Assembly (NCBI RefSeq): GCF_000023265.1
Contig: NC_013124.1
Coordinates: 62,001 to 126,000, forward strand
From: Acidimicrobium ferrooxidans DSM 10331
Lineage (GTDB): Bacteria > Actinomycetota > Acidimicrobiia > Acidimicrobiales > Acidimicrobiaceae
Length of the DNA: 64,000 nt
Reading direction: 5' to 3'
The notes beneath the pieces are model-generated. The model worked only from the letters and a program-made list of their open reading frames with translations. It was not told the origin of the DNA and searched no databases. Both the position numbers and the translations under genes were made by a program. Below, piece after piece: positions 35,476 through 44,428 of this stretch. Positions within the stretch are counted from its first letter, which is position 1, and the number at the start of each line of letters is the position of its first letter.

Positions 35476-37531
35476 GTGCTGATTCCTCGGGATCGGCCTC
35501 GAGCGGCCAGGTCCTCGCCACCATCGTGAGCACGTCGTAGCGAGCCACGATCGCTCCGTCGCCATCGCGTGTCACCTCGGCATCCCACCGAACCTCGTCG
35601 TAGGGCATCCCCGCGCGAGGCGTGATCTCCTTCGCGGTGAGCGTCACCGAGAGCGCATCGCCCGGGCGTACCGGTGTGAGGAAGCGGAGGTTGTCGACCC
35701 CGTAGTTCGCCAGTACTGGGCCCGGCTCTGGATCGACGAAGAGTCCTGCGGCCAAGCTGACGACGAGATAGCCGTGCGCAACGATCCCGCCGAAGAGTGG
35801 GTTGGCCGCGGCGGCCTCGGGGTTCGTATGGGCGTAGAAGTGATCGCCGCTGAGGGCCGCGAAGGCGGCGATGTCGTCAGCCGTGACGATCCGCGGGCCT
35901 GCGCTGATCGCGTCTCCCAGCTGGAGCGCGGAGGTGGGCTTGCGAAACGGGTGCTCACCGAGGTGCCGCGGGGCGCCTGGAACCCACTGGGCGGCGATGC
36001 GACCAAGCACGCTCGGTGTGCCTTGGACCGCGGTCCGTGCGAGGTGCCGCGTGACGGCTCGCATCCCTCCGAGTTCCTCGCCGCCACCGGCTCGTCCTGG
36101 GCCGCCGTGGAGGAGCCGAGGCAAGGGAGAGCCGTGTCCGGTGGACGCGGGAGCGCTGGTCGCATCGAGCACGAGGATGCGACCGTGCCAGGGCGCAAGC
36201 TCCATCACGAGCTCGTCGACGACGCGCGCGTCCGCGCTCACCACCGAGGCCACCAGGCTGCCTGCCCCGCGCGCAGCCAGCTTCGCCGCGTGCTGTGGGT
36301 CCTGATAGCCGAGGACGGTCGCGACCGGCCCGAAGGCCTCGATGCGGTGGGGCTCGTCACGATCGGCGTCGCGCGCGACGAGCAACGTGGGGGCGACGAA
36401 GGCGCCTCGCTCCGGGTCCGCGCCGAGGACATCGTCCAGGTCGCCGCCGACCACGACGTCTGCTGCGCGGGCGAGCTCGTCAATCCGGGCGCGCACCTCC
36501 GCACGCTGGGCGAGGCTCGCCAGCGGTCCCATCACCACGTCGGGACGTCGCGGATCGCCCACGGTCACGGCCGAGAGCCGCTCGGTTGCGGCCTCGACCA
36601 CCGGTCCTACCAGGCTTGCCGGCACGAGCGCGCGTCGAATCGCGGTACAGCGCTGCCCCGCCTTGATGGTGAGTTCGTCCACGAGCTGGGAGACGTAGAG
36701 ATCGAATTCGTTCGTGCCGGGGACCGCGTCAGGCCCGAGGATCGATGCGTTGAGCGAGTCGGTCTCGACGGTGAGATGGGTGCCGCGGGTACGAACGCTC
36801 GGGTGCGAGCGGAGCAGCTCGGCCGTCGCCGCCGAACCGGTGAAGGCGATCGTGTCCTGAGGCCCGAGGTGGTCGAGGAGATCCTCGGCGCCGCCCGCCA
36901 CCAGTTGGAGCGCGCCGGGCGGCAGGAGGCCGCTGTCGATGATGAGCTGCACGAGTCGGTGGGTGACCGGGGCGGTCTGCGACGCTGGCTTGATGATGGT
37001 CGGCATCCCCGCGAGCAGGGCTGGAGCCAGCTTCTCGAGCGGCCCCCAGACGGGGAAGTTGAAGGCGTTGATCTGAACCTCGACGCCCCTGCGCGGCACG
37101 AAGATGTGACGCCCCGCGAAGCGGCCACCGCGATCGAGCCGTTCCACCTCGCCGTCACGCAGGACGTTGCCCTCCGGTAGGGATCGCTTGGCGAGGCTTG
37201 CGTAGCTGTAGAGGACGCCGATGCCCCCTTCGACGTCGAACCACGCGTCGCGAGCCGTTGCGCCAGCGACGGCCGATGCGTCGTGGAGGGTGTCGACGTG
37301 CTCCGAGAGGTACGCCCCGAGTGCACCGAGCAGTGCGCCCCTGTCTTGGAATCCGAGGGCGCGGAGCGCCGGGCCCCCGACATCGCGCGCGAAGCGCACC
37401 ATCGCCTCGGTCGGGAGTCCTCGCGTCGCGAGGCGAGCCACCTCCTCGCCGGTCGTGGCGTCAAGGACGGGTTGCCCGGGATCCGTGGAGAACCACCACG
37501 AGTCCTCGACGAAGCTGCCAAGCGTCTGCAT
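35465..37531 (-). CDS. paaZ: Oxepin-CoA hydrolase / 3-oxo-5,6-dehydrosuberyl-CoA semialdehyde dehydrogenase
   Basis: The 688-aa bifunctional protein has an aldehyde dehydrogenase domain (about 1-525) with FPVWGPLEKLAPALLAGMPTIIKPAS, VETDSLNASI (catalytic Glu) and AGQRCTAIRR (catalytic Cys). A C-terminal MaoC-like hydratase follows (about 545-680) with LSGDHFYAHT and FGGIVAHGYL. In aerobic phenylacetate breakdown PaaZ opens oxepin-CoA and oxidises the resulting aldehyde. No other paa gene is in the window, so a stand-alone role on another ring or aldehyde is possible. AGGTG precedes ATG 37531. A -10-like TAGCCT and a 22-bp palindrome lie upstream. Confidence 0.9.
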   Translation of the reverse strand: MQTLGSFVEDSWWFSTDPGQPVLDATTGEEVARLATRGLPTEAMVRFARDVGGPALRALGFQDRGALLGALGAYLSEHVDTLHDASAVAGATARDAWFDVEGGIGVLYSYASLAKRSLPEGNVLRDGEVERLDRGGRFAGRHIFVPRRGVEVQINAFNFPVWGPLEKLAPALLAGMPTIIKPASQTAPVTHRLVQLIIDSGLLPPGALQLVAGGAEDLLDHLGPQDTIAFTGSAATAELLRSHPSVRTRGTHLTVETDSLNASILGPDAVPGTNEFDLYVSQLVDELTIKAGQRCTAIRRALVPASLVGPVVEAATERLSAVTVGDPRRPDVVMGPLASLAQRAEVRARIDELARAADVVVGGDLDDVLGADPERGAFVAPTLLVARDADRDEPHRIEAFGPVATVLGYQDPQHAAKLAARGAGSLVASVVSADARVVDELVMELAPWHGRILVLDATSAPASTGHGSPLPRLLHGGPGRAGGGEELGGMRAVTRHLARTAVQGTPSVLGRIAAQWVPGAPRHLGEHPFRKPTSALQLGDAISAGPRIVTADDIAAFAALSGDHFYAHTNPEAAAANPLFGGIVAHGYLVVSLAAGLFVDPEPGPVLANYGVDNLRFLTPVRPGDALSVTLTAKEITPRAGMPYDEVRWDAEVTRDGDGAIVARYDVLTMVARTWPLEADPEESAPRG

Positions 37532-37551
37532 CGATCACCTCCGAGGCCGCG

Positions 37552-37573
37552 CCCGACCGACCGGTCGGTCGGG
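37552..37573. promoter_or_regulatory. 22-bp perfect palindrome, probable TetR-type operator of paaZ
   Basis: The arms CCCGACCGACC (37552-37562) and GGTCGGTCGGG (37563-37573) are exact reverse complements. A -10-like TAGCCT (37582-37587, minus strand) places the expected transcription start at about 37575, so the palindrome covers roughly +2 to +23 and would block transcription if bound. The ACCG-N6-CGGT core resembles operators I recall for PaaR (TetR family) in actinobacteria; that comparison is from memory. No TetR gene is in the window. Confidence 0.6.
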
Positions 37574-37758
37574 GTGATCTGAGGCTATCGCAGACTGGGC
37601 CGCCTCACCGCGGCCTTGTCGTCGTGGCTCGACGCACGTGTCGCCGCCGGCGATCTGCGTGCAGCTCGGTGCTCCGGGAGCCTGCGGTCCGAGGTGCGAT
37701 CAGCCAGCGTGACCGATGCACATGGCGCTAGACCCGATCATGAGGCACGGATCGTTGG

Positions 37759-37847
37759 CGGAGAGGGAGGGATTTGAACCCTCGGACCCACTTTCGCGGG
37801 TCAACTCATTAGCAGTGAGTCCCATTCGGCCGCTCTGGCACCTCTCC
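37759..37847 (-). tRNA. tRNA-Ser (GCT)
   Basis: On the minus strand GGAGAGG (37847-37841) pairs with CCTCTCC (37766-37760). The anticodon arm ACTCA-CTGCTAA-TGAGT gives GCT, a long variable arm is present, and the T-arm is GAGGG-TTCAAAT-CCCTC. The discriminator base is G and CCA is not encoded. Confidence 0.96.
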
Positions 37848-38026
37848 TTGGGCTCCTAAGGCTAGCGCAGCTTCGGCCGCCGATTCGCCCCGGTGGCCCA
37901 GACGGCACGGGCTACGGGCCGGCGTGTGTCGGCGGCGGTCGGATCGGTGATGGCCCATCCACGGAGCGGGGTGGTCTCGAAGACCATGCGACGCCCAGCG
38001 ATCGTGGGGCGGGAGGGAGACCACAC

Positions 38027-38710
38027 ATGAGTTGGATGAGACGACATCGCGTGCGCCTGGGTCTGGCGGCGCTTGGGGCGGTGCTCGCAACGGGTGCGGG
38101 CGTGGCAACGGCCGCGGCGGCCTCGCCGCCGCCGAGCAACGCTGTCGTTCCAGGCACCGGGGTAGGCGAGTACGGGATGACGAGCGCCTTCTACGACGGT
38201 CACATCGTGCACTTCACGTATTCGCGTGGCTTCTACTGCGACCTGCACGTGTCCTCGGGCGCATCGTCCGGGTGTGAGGTCGGCGCGAACTACGTCGTGC
38301 CGCCGTCGAAGTCGTTCGACCCGCTCTACATCGCGGTCCCGATCGGGATCTCGGTGCCGGCCATGTCGATGGACTGCCCGAGCGGCCTCGTCTGCGTCGA
38401 TCACCCCGGTACCATCGACCTGAGCAGGCTAGAGCCTGCGCTCAAGCCGTTGTATCCGAACCTCTCGGCCGCGCAGCTGACCGCCGCCCTGAAGAACGTC
38501 CCGACGCCAGGGCACGAGCACTTCATCACCACCGTGAACGACCGCAAGCCTGAGTGGTGGGATGTCAAGGTGATCGGGGTGGAGAAGCTGTCGGTGTGGA
38601 ACGCCATCAATCGGCATCGCTCCTTTGCCTTCCTCGAGAAGGAGGTTCGCGCAGGACAGACCACGCCGATCATCCCCACCAACCTCTTCTTGTACTTCTC
38701 GGTTAACTAG
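38027..38710 (+). CDS. Secreted protein of unknown function
   Basis: The 227-aa product has a clear signal peptide (MRRHRVRLGLAALGAVLATGAGVATAAAA). The mature part is rich in aromatic residues and has four cysteines arranged as two pairs (GFYCDL...SGCEV and MDCPSGLVCVDH), suggesting two disulfides. HEHFITTVNDRKPEWWDVKVIGV and the C-terminal NLFLYFSV are distinctive, but I recognise no family. GGGAGGGAG precedes the ATG. It is likely exported and folded outside the cytoplasm. Confidence 0.75.
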   Translation: MSWMRRHRVRLGLAALGAVLATGAGVATAAAASPPPSNAVVPGTGVGEYGMTSAFYDGHIVHFTYSRGFYCDLHVSSGASSGCEVGANYVVPPSKSFDPLYIAVPIGISVPAMSMDCPSGLVCVDHPGTIDLSRLEPALKPLYPNLSAAQLTAALKNVPTPGHEHFITTVNDRKPEWWDVKVIGVEKLSVWNAINRHRSFAFLEKEVRAGQTTPIIPTNLFLYFSVN

Positions 38711-38768
38711 GCGTAACCGCCCCGGCGGTGCTGCGTGCACCGCCAGGGCCGACCGGAGCTCACCACCC

Positions 38769-39734
38769 ATGCACCTCACACGTCGCCGCCTGCAACTTGG
38801 CCTCGGATGGCTCTGGCTCCTCGACGGCTGCCTCTCGTTGCAGGGATCGCTGCTCGGAAAGAGTTTCGTCACGGCGGTCCTCGAGCCAACGCTCGCACAC
38901 CAGCCCGCGATCGTCGCCGCACCGCTGCGAACCGCCATCGAACTCGTCGCACCGCACGCTGCGCTCGCTGGCTTGGCAATCGCGCTCGTACAACTCGGTC
39001 TCGGCCTTGGCCTCGTCGTCGCTCGCGACACTCGGCGATGGCTTGCGCTCTCGATTGGGTGGGCCCTCGTCGTCTGGTGGATCGGGGAGGGACTCGGTGG
39101 CCTCCTGACCGGGGCCACGCTGCTCAGTGGCGCTCCAGGGGCGGCACTGCTCTACGCGCTGATCGCGGCCGCGGCCTGGCCGCGGCGGGGCCGACAGGAG
39201 CACGTTCCGCCCTCGCCGTTCGCCGTCGCGGCGTGGAGCGTCCTGTGGATCGTGAACGGCGTCGCGCAAGTCCTGGCCGATCGTTCGAGCACGAACCCGA
39301 TCGCCTCCACAGCGCAGATGGGCCAAGTTGGCGCCCCATCGTGGATCGCGGCCGTCGACCAACGACTCGGGACGATCCACGGCGATGCCCTCGGCACGAT
39401 GCTGATCGTGCTCGAGGTTGCCGTCGCCATCTGGGGACTCGTGCCTGGCGGACCACGCACGCTGTCGGCGCTCGTCGGATCAGGTCTTGCGGTCGTCGCC
39501 TGGGTGTTCTTCCAGGGGATGGGGGCACTCACCTCGGGCCTGGCGACCGATCCGAATACGGGTCCGCTGATGCTCCTCCTCGCTGGCGCCGTCGTCGCGG
39601 CTCGTCCTGCGACCGGCGCTCTCACGGAAGCGATCGGGCGACGCCGGGAGCGGAGGGCGCCGGTCGGCGCCCACGTCCTGCTCGGCGTGCACCGTGGCGA
39701 GCGTTCCTCGTCCATCCCCGCCCAGACGAAGTGA
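38769..39734 (+). CDS. Multi-spanning membrane protein of unknown function
   Basis: The 321-aa protein has about eight hydrophobic segments (for example LQLGLGWLWLLDGCLSL, HAALAGLAIALVQLGLGLGLV, WALVVWWIGEGLGGLL and MLIVLEVAVAIWGLVPG) and a basic C-terminus. The arrangement faintly recalls DoxX-like quinone-linked membrane proteins, but no diagnostic motif is present. It starts 58 nt after the secreted-protein gene and may be cotranscribed with it. ATG 38769 is chosen because the N-terminal helix begins there; no strong ribosome site is visible. Confidence 0.65.
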   Translation: MHLTRRRLQLGLGWLWLLDGCLSLQGSLLGKSFVTAVLEPTLAHQPAIVAAPLRTAIELVAPHAALAGLAIALVQLGLGLGLVVARDTRRWLALSIGWALVVWWIGEGLGGLLTGATLLSGAPGAALLYALIAAAAWPRRGRQEHVPPSPFAVAAWSVLWIVNGVAQVLADRSSTNPIASTAQMGQVGAPSWIAAVDQRLGTIHGDALGTMLIVLEVAVAIWGLVPGGPRTLSALVGSGLAVVAWVFFQGMGALTSGLATDPNTGPLMLLLAGAVVAARPATGALTEAIGRRRERRAPVGAHVLLGVHRGERSSSIPAQTK

Positions 39735-40443
39735 GGTGTGTCCAGTCGGGTCGTGAGCGTCTGCGTGCTGCTGTCGATGGCTCCGGGGGCATCCCGGCTG
39801 TGCAGGCAGTCCGTGGAACGACTTGCGTGTGGCGCACTGCGGCTCGCGCCATGGCGCCCCTCCGCCTCCGGCGACGTCGGGTGGCGTGGCCTCGCCCGCC
39901 TCGCTGCCGTCGTCGGCTCACCGCGACCGCATGCGGGGCCGTTGGCATCGCTGGCGCAACCTTGTGCCGGCCCGGTCCACGCCACCTGGTGCACTGCCAT
40001 CGTGACGATCCTCGACTCGGGCGCTCCCTTGCGGTCTCGGTGCCCATGGGGGTCGATCTGGGCTCGTCGATGAAGGCTCCGTCGGATCCTTCGTCGTCCC
40101 AGCCGAGGCCGCGGCGCCCCCGCAGTTCGATGCGCCATACTCAGATAGGAGCACGATCGGTGCTCACGAGGGTCCGGGGGGCCACCGTCGAGCAACGACT
40201 GGAGAGCACACAGCTAACCGCCGATCACGACTCTCGAGCTCATCGGTCCGCCGGCTGGGATCTGTGAGGCCCGTGCGAGCCGCTGCCGGCGTCGCCGCCC
40301 ATGGTCTCGCGAAGCCCGTCTCGAGTCCGCAGCTGTCACCTCGCAGCGCGAGCCTCAGCTCGTGCGCACCAGGTACTCGAGCCTGGGCCGTGGCTGGTGC
40401 GTGTCTCGGTGTCGGCGAAGTGCCAACATTGAGCCTTGTGTTG
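39735..40443. other. Intergenic region, nothing recognised
   Basis: This 709-bp stretch between the membrane-protein gene and tRNA-Ser has only background open frames, with no ribosome sites, domains, repeats or hairpins that could be supported. Confidence 0.5.
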
Positions 40444-40527
40444 CGGAGGGAGTGGGATTCGAACCCACGGGGCTCGTGGCCCAAAGCATTTCAAGTGCTT
40501 CGCATTCGTCCGCTCTGCCATCCCTCC
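40444..40527 (-). tRNA. tRNA-Ser (TGA)
   Basis: On the minus strand the acceptor GGAGGGA (40527-40521) pairs with TCCCTCC (40451-40445). The anticodon arm AAGCA-CTTGAAA-TGCTT gives TGA, followed by a long variable arm and a GTGGG-TTCGAAT-CCCAC T-arm. The discriminator is G and CCA is not encoded. Confidence 0.95.
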
Positions 40528-40541
40528 TCGAGGACGCGAGC

Positions 40542-41462
40542 CTAGTCCGGCGAGTGCAGGCTCCGCGGGAGGCTCGGGTCGAGCGGAACCGGCGGTGGCG
40601 ATGGTGCCGCCTCTTCGCGGTGGCGGGGGCGTGCACTGGCGAACGAGCCGAGCAGCTTCGCTCGTACGCCGCTCGCGGCGAGGTCGTCGAGTGCACTCGC
40701 CACCGCTGGATCGGTGACGTGACCCTCGAGCTCGATGACGAACAGGTAGGCGCCGAGGCTGGTTCGGGTTGGGCGCGATTCGAGTTTGGTGAGGTTGATG
40801 CCGCGAGCAGCGAAGGCGCTGAGCAGCGCGAGCAGTGAGCCTGGTCGGTCGGTGACCTGAAAGCACGCCAGAGCGGTGCGATCCGATCCGGTGGGTTCCG
40901 GGAGCCTGCCCTTGGCGAGCAGCCAGAAACGCGTCTCGTTGCGCGGGTCGTCCTCGATGTCCGACGCGAGAACGTCGAGGTGCCAGAGGTGTGCGGCCGT
41001 CATCGTTCCGATGGCAGCCGTGGTTGGATCGTTGGCGTCTGCGACGGTGCGAGCTGCCTCGGCGGTCGAGGCCACCGCGACGCGGGTGGCTCCCGGGAGC
41101 CTCGTGCGCAGGAACCCGCGCGACTGCGAGAGCGCTTGGGGGTGAGAGAGGACGCGGGTGATGCGATCGAGGGAGGACCCGACGACGCCGAGCAGCTGGT
41201 GATGGACCGGGAGGATCGCCTCCGCCACCGCAAGGAGGTCGAAACGATGGACCAGGGCGTCGAGCGTCGCGAGCACCGCTCCCTCGAGCGCATTCTCGAT
41301 CGGCGAGAAGGCGAGGTCGACGTCGCCGTGGTCGACCGCTTCGAGGACGTCCTCGATGGTGGGGTAGGCGACCGGCTCGACGCGATCTCCGAAGGACCGC
41401 CGGAGTGCTTCCTCGGTGAAGGTCCCGGTCGGCCCCAGGTAGCTGACGCGGTGGGTGGGCAT
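40542..41462 (-). CDS. pheA: Prephenate dehydratase
   Basis: The 306-aa protein has an N-terminal PDT domain (about 4-185) with YLGPTGTFTEEAL, SPIENALEGAV and the catalytic-site ETRFWLL (about 179-185). The C-terminal ACT domain (about 195-275) has DRPGSLLALLSAFAARGINLTKLESRP, the phenylalanine-binding regulatory signature. It forms phenylpyruvate in phenylalanine synthesis and is probably feedback-inhibited by Phe. There is no chorismate mutase domain. A TAGGCT hexamer 6 nt before the ATG predicts a leaderless transcript, divergent from larB. Confidence 0.95.
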   Translation of the reverse strand: MPTHRVSYLGPTGTFTEEALRRSFGDRVEPVAYPTIEDVLEAVDHGDVDLAFSPIENALEGAVLATLDALVHRFDLLAVAEAILPVHHQLLGVVGSSLDRITRVLSHPQALSQSRGFLRTRLPGATRVAVASTAEAARTVADANDPTTAAIGTMTAAHLWHLDVLASDIEDDPRNETRFWLLAKGRLPEPTGSDRTALACFQVTDRPGSLLALLSAFAARGINLTKLESRPTRTSLGAYLFVIELEGHVTDPAVASALDDLAASGVRAKLLGSFASARPRHREEAAPSPPPVPLDPSLPRSLHSPD

Positions 41463-41468
41463 GGCCGG

Positions 41469-41506
41469 AGCCTACCGAGTGGGGGTGAGGTGCCTCGCCC
41501 TAGGCT
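41469..41506. promoter_or_regulatory. Divergent leaderless promoters of pheA and larB
   Basis: TAGGCT on the minus strand (41474-41469) lies 6 nt before the pheA ATG at 41462. TAGGCT on the plus strand (41501-41506) lies 8 nt before GTG 41515 of larB. The identical hexamers face away from each other in a 52-bp gap, and neither gene has a Shine-Dalgarno sequence. Confidence 0.5.
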
Positions 41507-41514
41507 CGGCGTGT

Positions 41515-42228
41515 GTGCAGCCCATGAGTGAGGACGGTCTCGTCCGTAGCGATGCCGGTTGGTTCGACACTGCACGCCGGAGGCGGATCGGCCTGCCGGA
41601 GGCCATCTACGCACCGGGCAAAGCCGAGACCGACCTCGTCGCCCTCATCGAGCAGAGTCTCGCCTCCGGCGAGCCGACCATCGTCACACGCGTCGAGCGC
41701 GAGCTGGCCGAGCGGCTCGTCGACCGGTTCGACCTTCGCCCGTATCCCGCGCTCGAACGTCGTGCACCCATGGTGGCGCTCGCCGGCAATCCGGTGCCGT
41801 CGTCGTCGCTCGAACGCGTCGGGCTGGTCGGGATTCTTGCGGCGGGGACCTCGGATCGCCCGGTCGCTGCCGAGGCCGCGTGTGTCATCGAGACGCTCGG
41901 CCACAGGACCCGCTTCGTGCTCGACTGCGGCGTGGCTGCGCTCGCGCGATCGGTGCGCGCCATGGAGGAGGTGGCCGACGCGGACGTCGTCGTGGTCGTC
42001 GCTGGTTTCGAGGGTGCGCTGGCCAGCGTGGTCGGCGGTTCGATGGCCCAACCGCTCATTGCGGTGCCGACCTCGACCGGGTACGGGGCAGCCCGTGGCG
42101 GTGAGACCGCGTTGTGGGCCATGCTCGCGACGTGTGCCCAAGGGGTCTGCGTGGTGGGGGTCGACAACGGATTCGGCGCCGGGTGCGCTGCGGTGCGCAT
42201 CGTCGGTGCGGCTGGGCGCAACGCATGA
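41515..42228 (+). CDS. larB: Pyridinium-3,5-biscarboxylic acid mononucleotide synthase (LarB)
   Basis: The 237-aa protein carries a PurE-like domain in its C-terminal half: GILAAGTSDRPVAAEA, PTSTGYGAARGGETALWAML and VVGVDNGFGAGCAA are LarB hallmarks, as is the N-terminal PEAIYAPGK. LarB carboxylates nicotinic acid adenine dinucleotide as the first step to the nickel-pincer cofactor of lactate racemase and related enzymes. LarE is not in the window. GTG 41515 fits a leaderless start; ATG 41524 (three codons later) is the alternative. It is coupled to larC by an ATGA overlap. Confidence 0.9.
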   Translation: MQPMSEDGLVRSDAGWFDTARRRRIGLPEAIYAPGKAETDLVALIEQSLASGEPTIVTRVERELAERLVDRFDLRPYPALERRAPMVALAGNPVPSSSLERVGLVGILAAGTSDRPVAAEAACVIETLGHRTRFVLDCGVAALARSVRAMEEVADADVVVVVAGFEGALASVVGGSMAQPLIAVPTSTGYGAARGGETALWAMLATCAQGVCVVGVDNGFGAGCAAVRIVGAAGRNA

Positions 42229-43385
42229 GTCGACGTACCCTCGTCGTCAATGCTGCGGCAGGAGTCGCGGGCGACATGCTCCTCGCCGCGCTGCTCGCGC
42301 TCGGAGCATCGAGAGAGCACGTGGAACGAGCACTTCGACCGGTCGGTCTCGACACCGCCCTCGAGACCTCGCTCGTGGACCGAGCAGGCATTCGCGCCAC
42401 GCAGCTGGTCGTTGGCGACGACATCGAGCACACCCCCCTCGACGAGGCTGGGCTGCGCGCAGCCTGTGAGGCGGCCAGCCTCGGGCCTCGTGGACGCGAG
42501 CTCCTCTCGCGCGCGCTCGATCTGGTGCTCCTCGGTGAGCGCACGGTCCACGGGGGGCATGGGCACGCTCTGCACGAACTGGGGTCGCTCGATACCGTCC
42601 TCGACCTCGTCGGGACGGCGGCCGCGTTCGAGGCGCTCGACGTGGATGGGGTGCTCCTCGGCCCCGTCGCCACCGGGCTCGGGGCGGCTCCGATGGCCCA
42701 TGGGGTCTACCCGATCCCGGCGCCAGCGGTCGCGGCGATCGCCGCCGCGACGGGCCTCGTGGTCGAGGTCCGTTCCGGTGCAGAGGCCACCACCCCGACC
42801 GGCGCTGCGCTGCTGGGTGCGCTCACGATGGTGCGGGTCGCCGAAGCGAGCGGGGCCGTTGCTGCCGTCGCCTACGGCGCCGGTACCCGCGATGACCCGG
42901 ACCGGGCCAACGTGCTCCAAGCCCTCCTGCTCGATGGGAGCGACGCGGTTGCCGAGCAGATCGGCGTCGTCGAGACCTGGCTCGACGACCTGAGCGGTGA
43001 GGACCTCGGGCGCATCGCCGACGAGGCGATCGGCCAGGGCGCGCTCGATGCGTGGTTGCTTCCCGGACTCGGCAAGAAGGGTCGTCCGGGTTTCGAGCTG
43101 CGTCTCGTGTGCGCACCGTCTGCCCTCGAGAGCCTCGTGGCCTGGGTGCACCGACGGACCCAGAGTCCGGGCGTGCGTCATCGTCTCCAAGAGCGCAGCG
43201 TGCTCTCCGCGTGGTTCGACGAGGTCGAGGTGCACGGCGTGTCGTGTCGCATCAAGGTGACGCCGGTGGGGGCCAAGTGCGAGGACGACGACGCACGCGA
43301 ACTTGCTGCGGTGCTCGGGGCATCGGTGGCGACGGCCCGTGCGTTGGCATTGGCGAGGTGGCGAGAGAGCGGTGTGTCTCGATGA
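42225..43385 (+). CDS. larC: Nickel-pincer cofactor nickel-insertion protein (LarC)
   Basis: The 386-aa LarC/DUF111 protein has GVAGDMLLAALLALG near the N-terminus, HGGHGHALHELGSLDTVLDLVG, HGVYPIPAPAVAAI, TPTGAALLG and, near the end, VSCRIKVTPVGAKCEDDDARELA. LarC inserts nickel into the pyridinium-dithiocarboxylate precursor in a CTP-dependent reaction. Here it is one uninterrupted frame, unlike the frameshift-fused larC1/larC2 of lactobacilli. It overlaps larB upstream and the hydrolase downstream by 4 nt each. Confidence 0.92.
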   Translation: MSRRTLVVNAAAGVAGDMLLAALLALGASREHVERALRPVGLDTALETSLVDRAGIRATQLVVGDDIEHTPLDEAGLRAACEAASLGPRGRELLSRALDLVLLGERTVHGGHGHALHELGSLDTVLDLVGTAAAFEALDVDGVLLGPVATGLGAAPMAHGVYPIPAPAVAAIAAATGLVVEVRSGAEATTPTGAALLGALTMVRVAEASGAVAAVAYGAGTRDDPDRANVLQALLLDGSDAVAEQIGVVETWLDDLSGEDLGRIADEAIGQGALDAWLLPGLGKKGRPGFELRLVCAPSALESLVAWVHRRTQSPGVRHRLQERSVLSAWFDEVEVHGVSCRIKVTPVGAKCEDDDARELAAVLGASVATARALALARWRESGVSR

Positions 43386-44413
43386 CCGCGACTGGAGGGA
43401 GCGACGTGGCACTTGACCCGACGATCGCGAGCTTGCTCGAACAGCTCGCCGCAACCGGAGCGACGACTCCGGTGTACGAGCTGTCGCTGGCCGATGCGAG
43501 GGCTGGCCTCGATCTCGTCGGCACCATCGGGATCGCAAATCCTCCTGCGGTTGCCCGAGTCGAGCAGCGGACCATCGACGCTGGCGACCACGCCATCGCG
43601 GCGGAGCTGGTTTGGGGCTCTGAGGCGCCACGGGCTGCCCTGCTCTTCGTGCACGGCGGTGGGTTCGTCCTCGGGAGTCTGCGTGGCTACGGGCCGATGG
43701 TCCGCCATCTCGCGGCCTCGACCGGCGCGTTGGTCGTGTCCCTCGACTACCGGCTCGCCCCGGAGCACCGTTTCCCGGCAGCGGTCGACGACACGCTCCA
43801 TGGTTTGCGGTGGCTCGCGGCCGAGCGAGATGCGCTCGGCGTCTCGGTGCTCGGTGTCGTGGGGGACTCGGCAGGCGGCAACCTCGCGGCCGTGGCGAGC
43901 ATCGCCGCGCCGTCCGAGGGGATCGACCTCGCGCTCGCCCTCGAGCTCTATCCCGCGACCGATCTCAGCGAGGACCTCGCCTCGCTCGAGCGCTTCGGCG
44001 AGGGTTACTACCTCACCGCCGAGGAGGCTCGGTGGTTCGCGTCCCAGTATCTCGGCGATGACGAACGGCTGCTCGCAGATTGGCGTGCCAATCCCATGGC
44101 CGCCACCGACCTCGACGACCTGCCACTCACGATCGTCGCGACCGCTGGCTACGACCCCATCGGTGACGCGGGCCGCCGATGGGCAGCTCGTCTCGCAGCG
44201 CTCGAGCCGCGCGGTAGCGTGCCCGACGACCTGGACGAGCGTCTGCGACAGGCGGGGGTCGAGGTCTCGGGCTGGGCCCGCGGTCGGGTCATCTCGCTGG
44301 ACTTTCCCACGCTCGTCCACGGTTTCGCATCGATAGCCCAGCTCGCACCGGCGGCGGGGGCCGCGTGCGAGCTGAGCTATGGCCTGGCCGCCTGGGTGCT
44401 CGAACGGGCGTGA
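43382..44413 (+). CDS. Alpha/beta hydrolase, hormone-sensitive-lipase family
   Basis: The 343-aa enzyme has the oxyanion motif HGGGF, the nucleophile elbow GDSAGG, an Asp in ATAGYDPIGD and a His in LVHGF, the full HSL-family catalytic set. Such esterases cleave short to medium acyl esters in the cytoplasm. Its ATG overlaps the larC stop, so it belongs to the lar operon. Whether it has any link to nickel-pincer cofactor metabolism is unknown. An insertion around 265-290 (GSVPDDLDERLRQAGVEV) separates the Asp and His regions. Confidence 0.9.
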   Translation: MTATGGSDVALDPTIASLLEQLAATGATTPVYELSLADARAGLDLVGTIGIANPPAVARVEQRTIDAGDHAIAAELVWGSEAPRAALLFVHGGGFVLGSLRGYGPMVRHLAASTGALVVSLDYRLAPEHRFPAAVDDTLHGLRWLAAERDALGVSVLGVVGDSAGGNLAAVASIAAPSEGIDLALALELYPATDLSEDLASLERFGEGYYLTAEEARWFASQYLGDDERLLADWRANPMAATDLDDLPLTIVATAGYDPIGDAGRRWAARLAALEPRGSVPDDLDERLRQAGVEVSGWARGRVISLDFPTLVHGFASIAQLAPAAGAACELSYGLAAWVLERA

Positions 44414-44428
44414 GCGGCGTCGGGACGC

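Noticed and set aside
41607-43631. Minus-strand open frame of 674 codons
   Set aside because: It is antisense to larB, larC and the start of the hydrolase, all of which are clear; long antisense frames are expected at this GC content.
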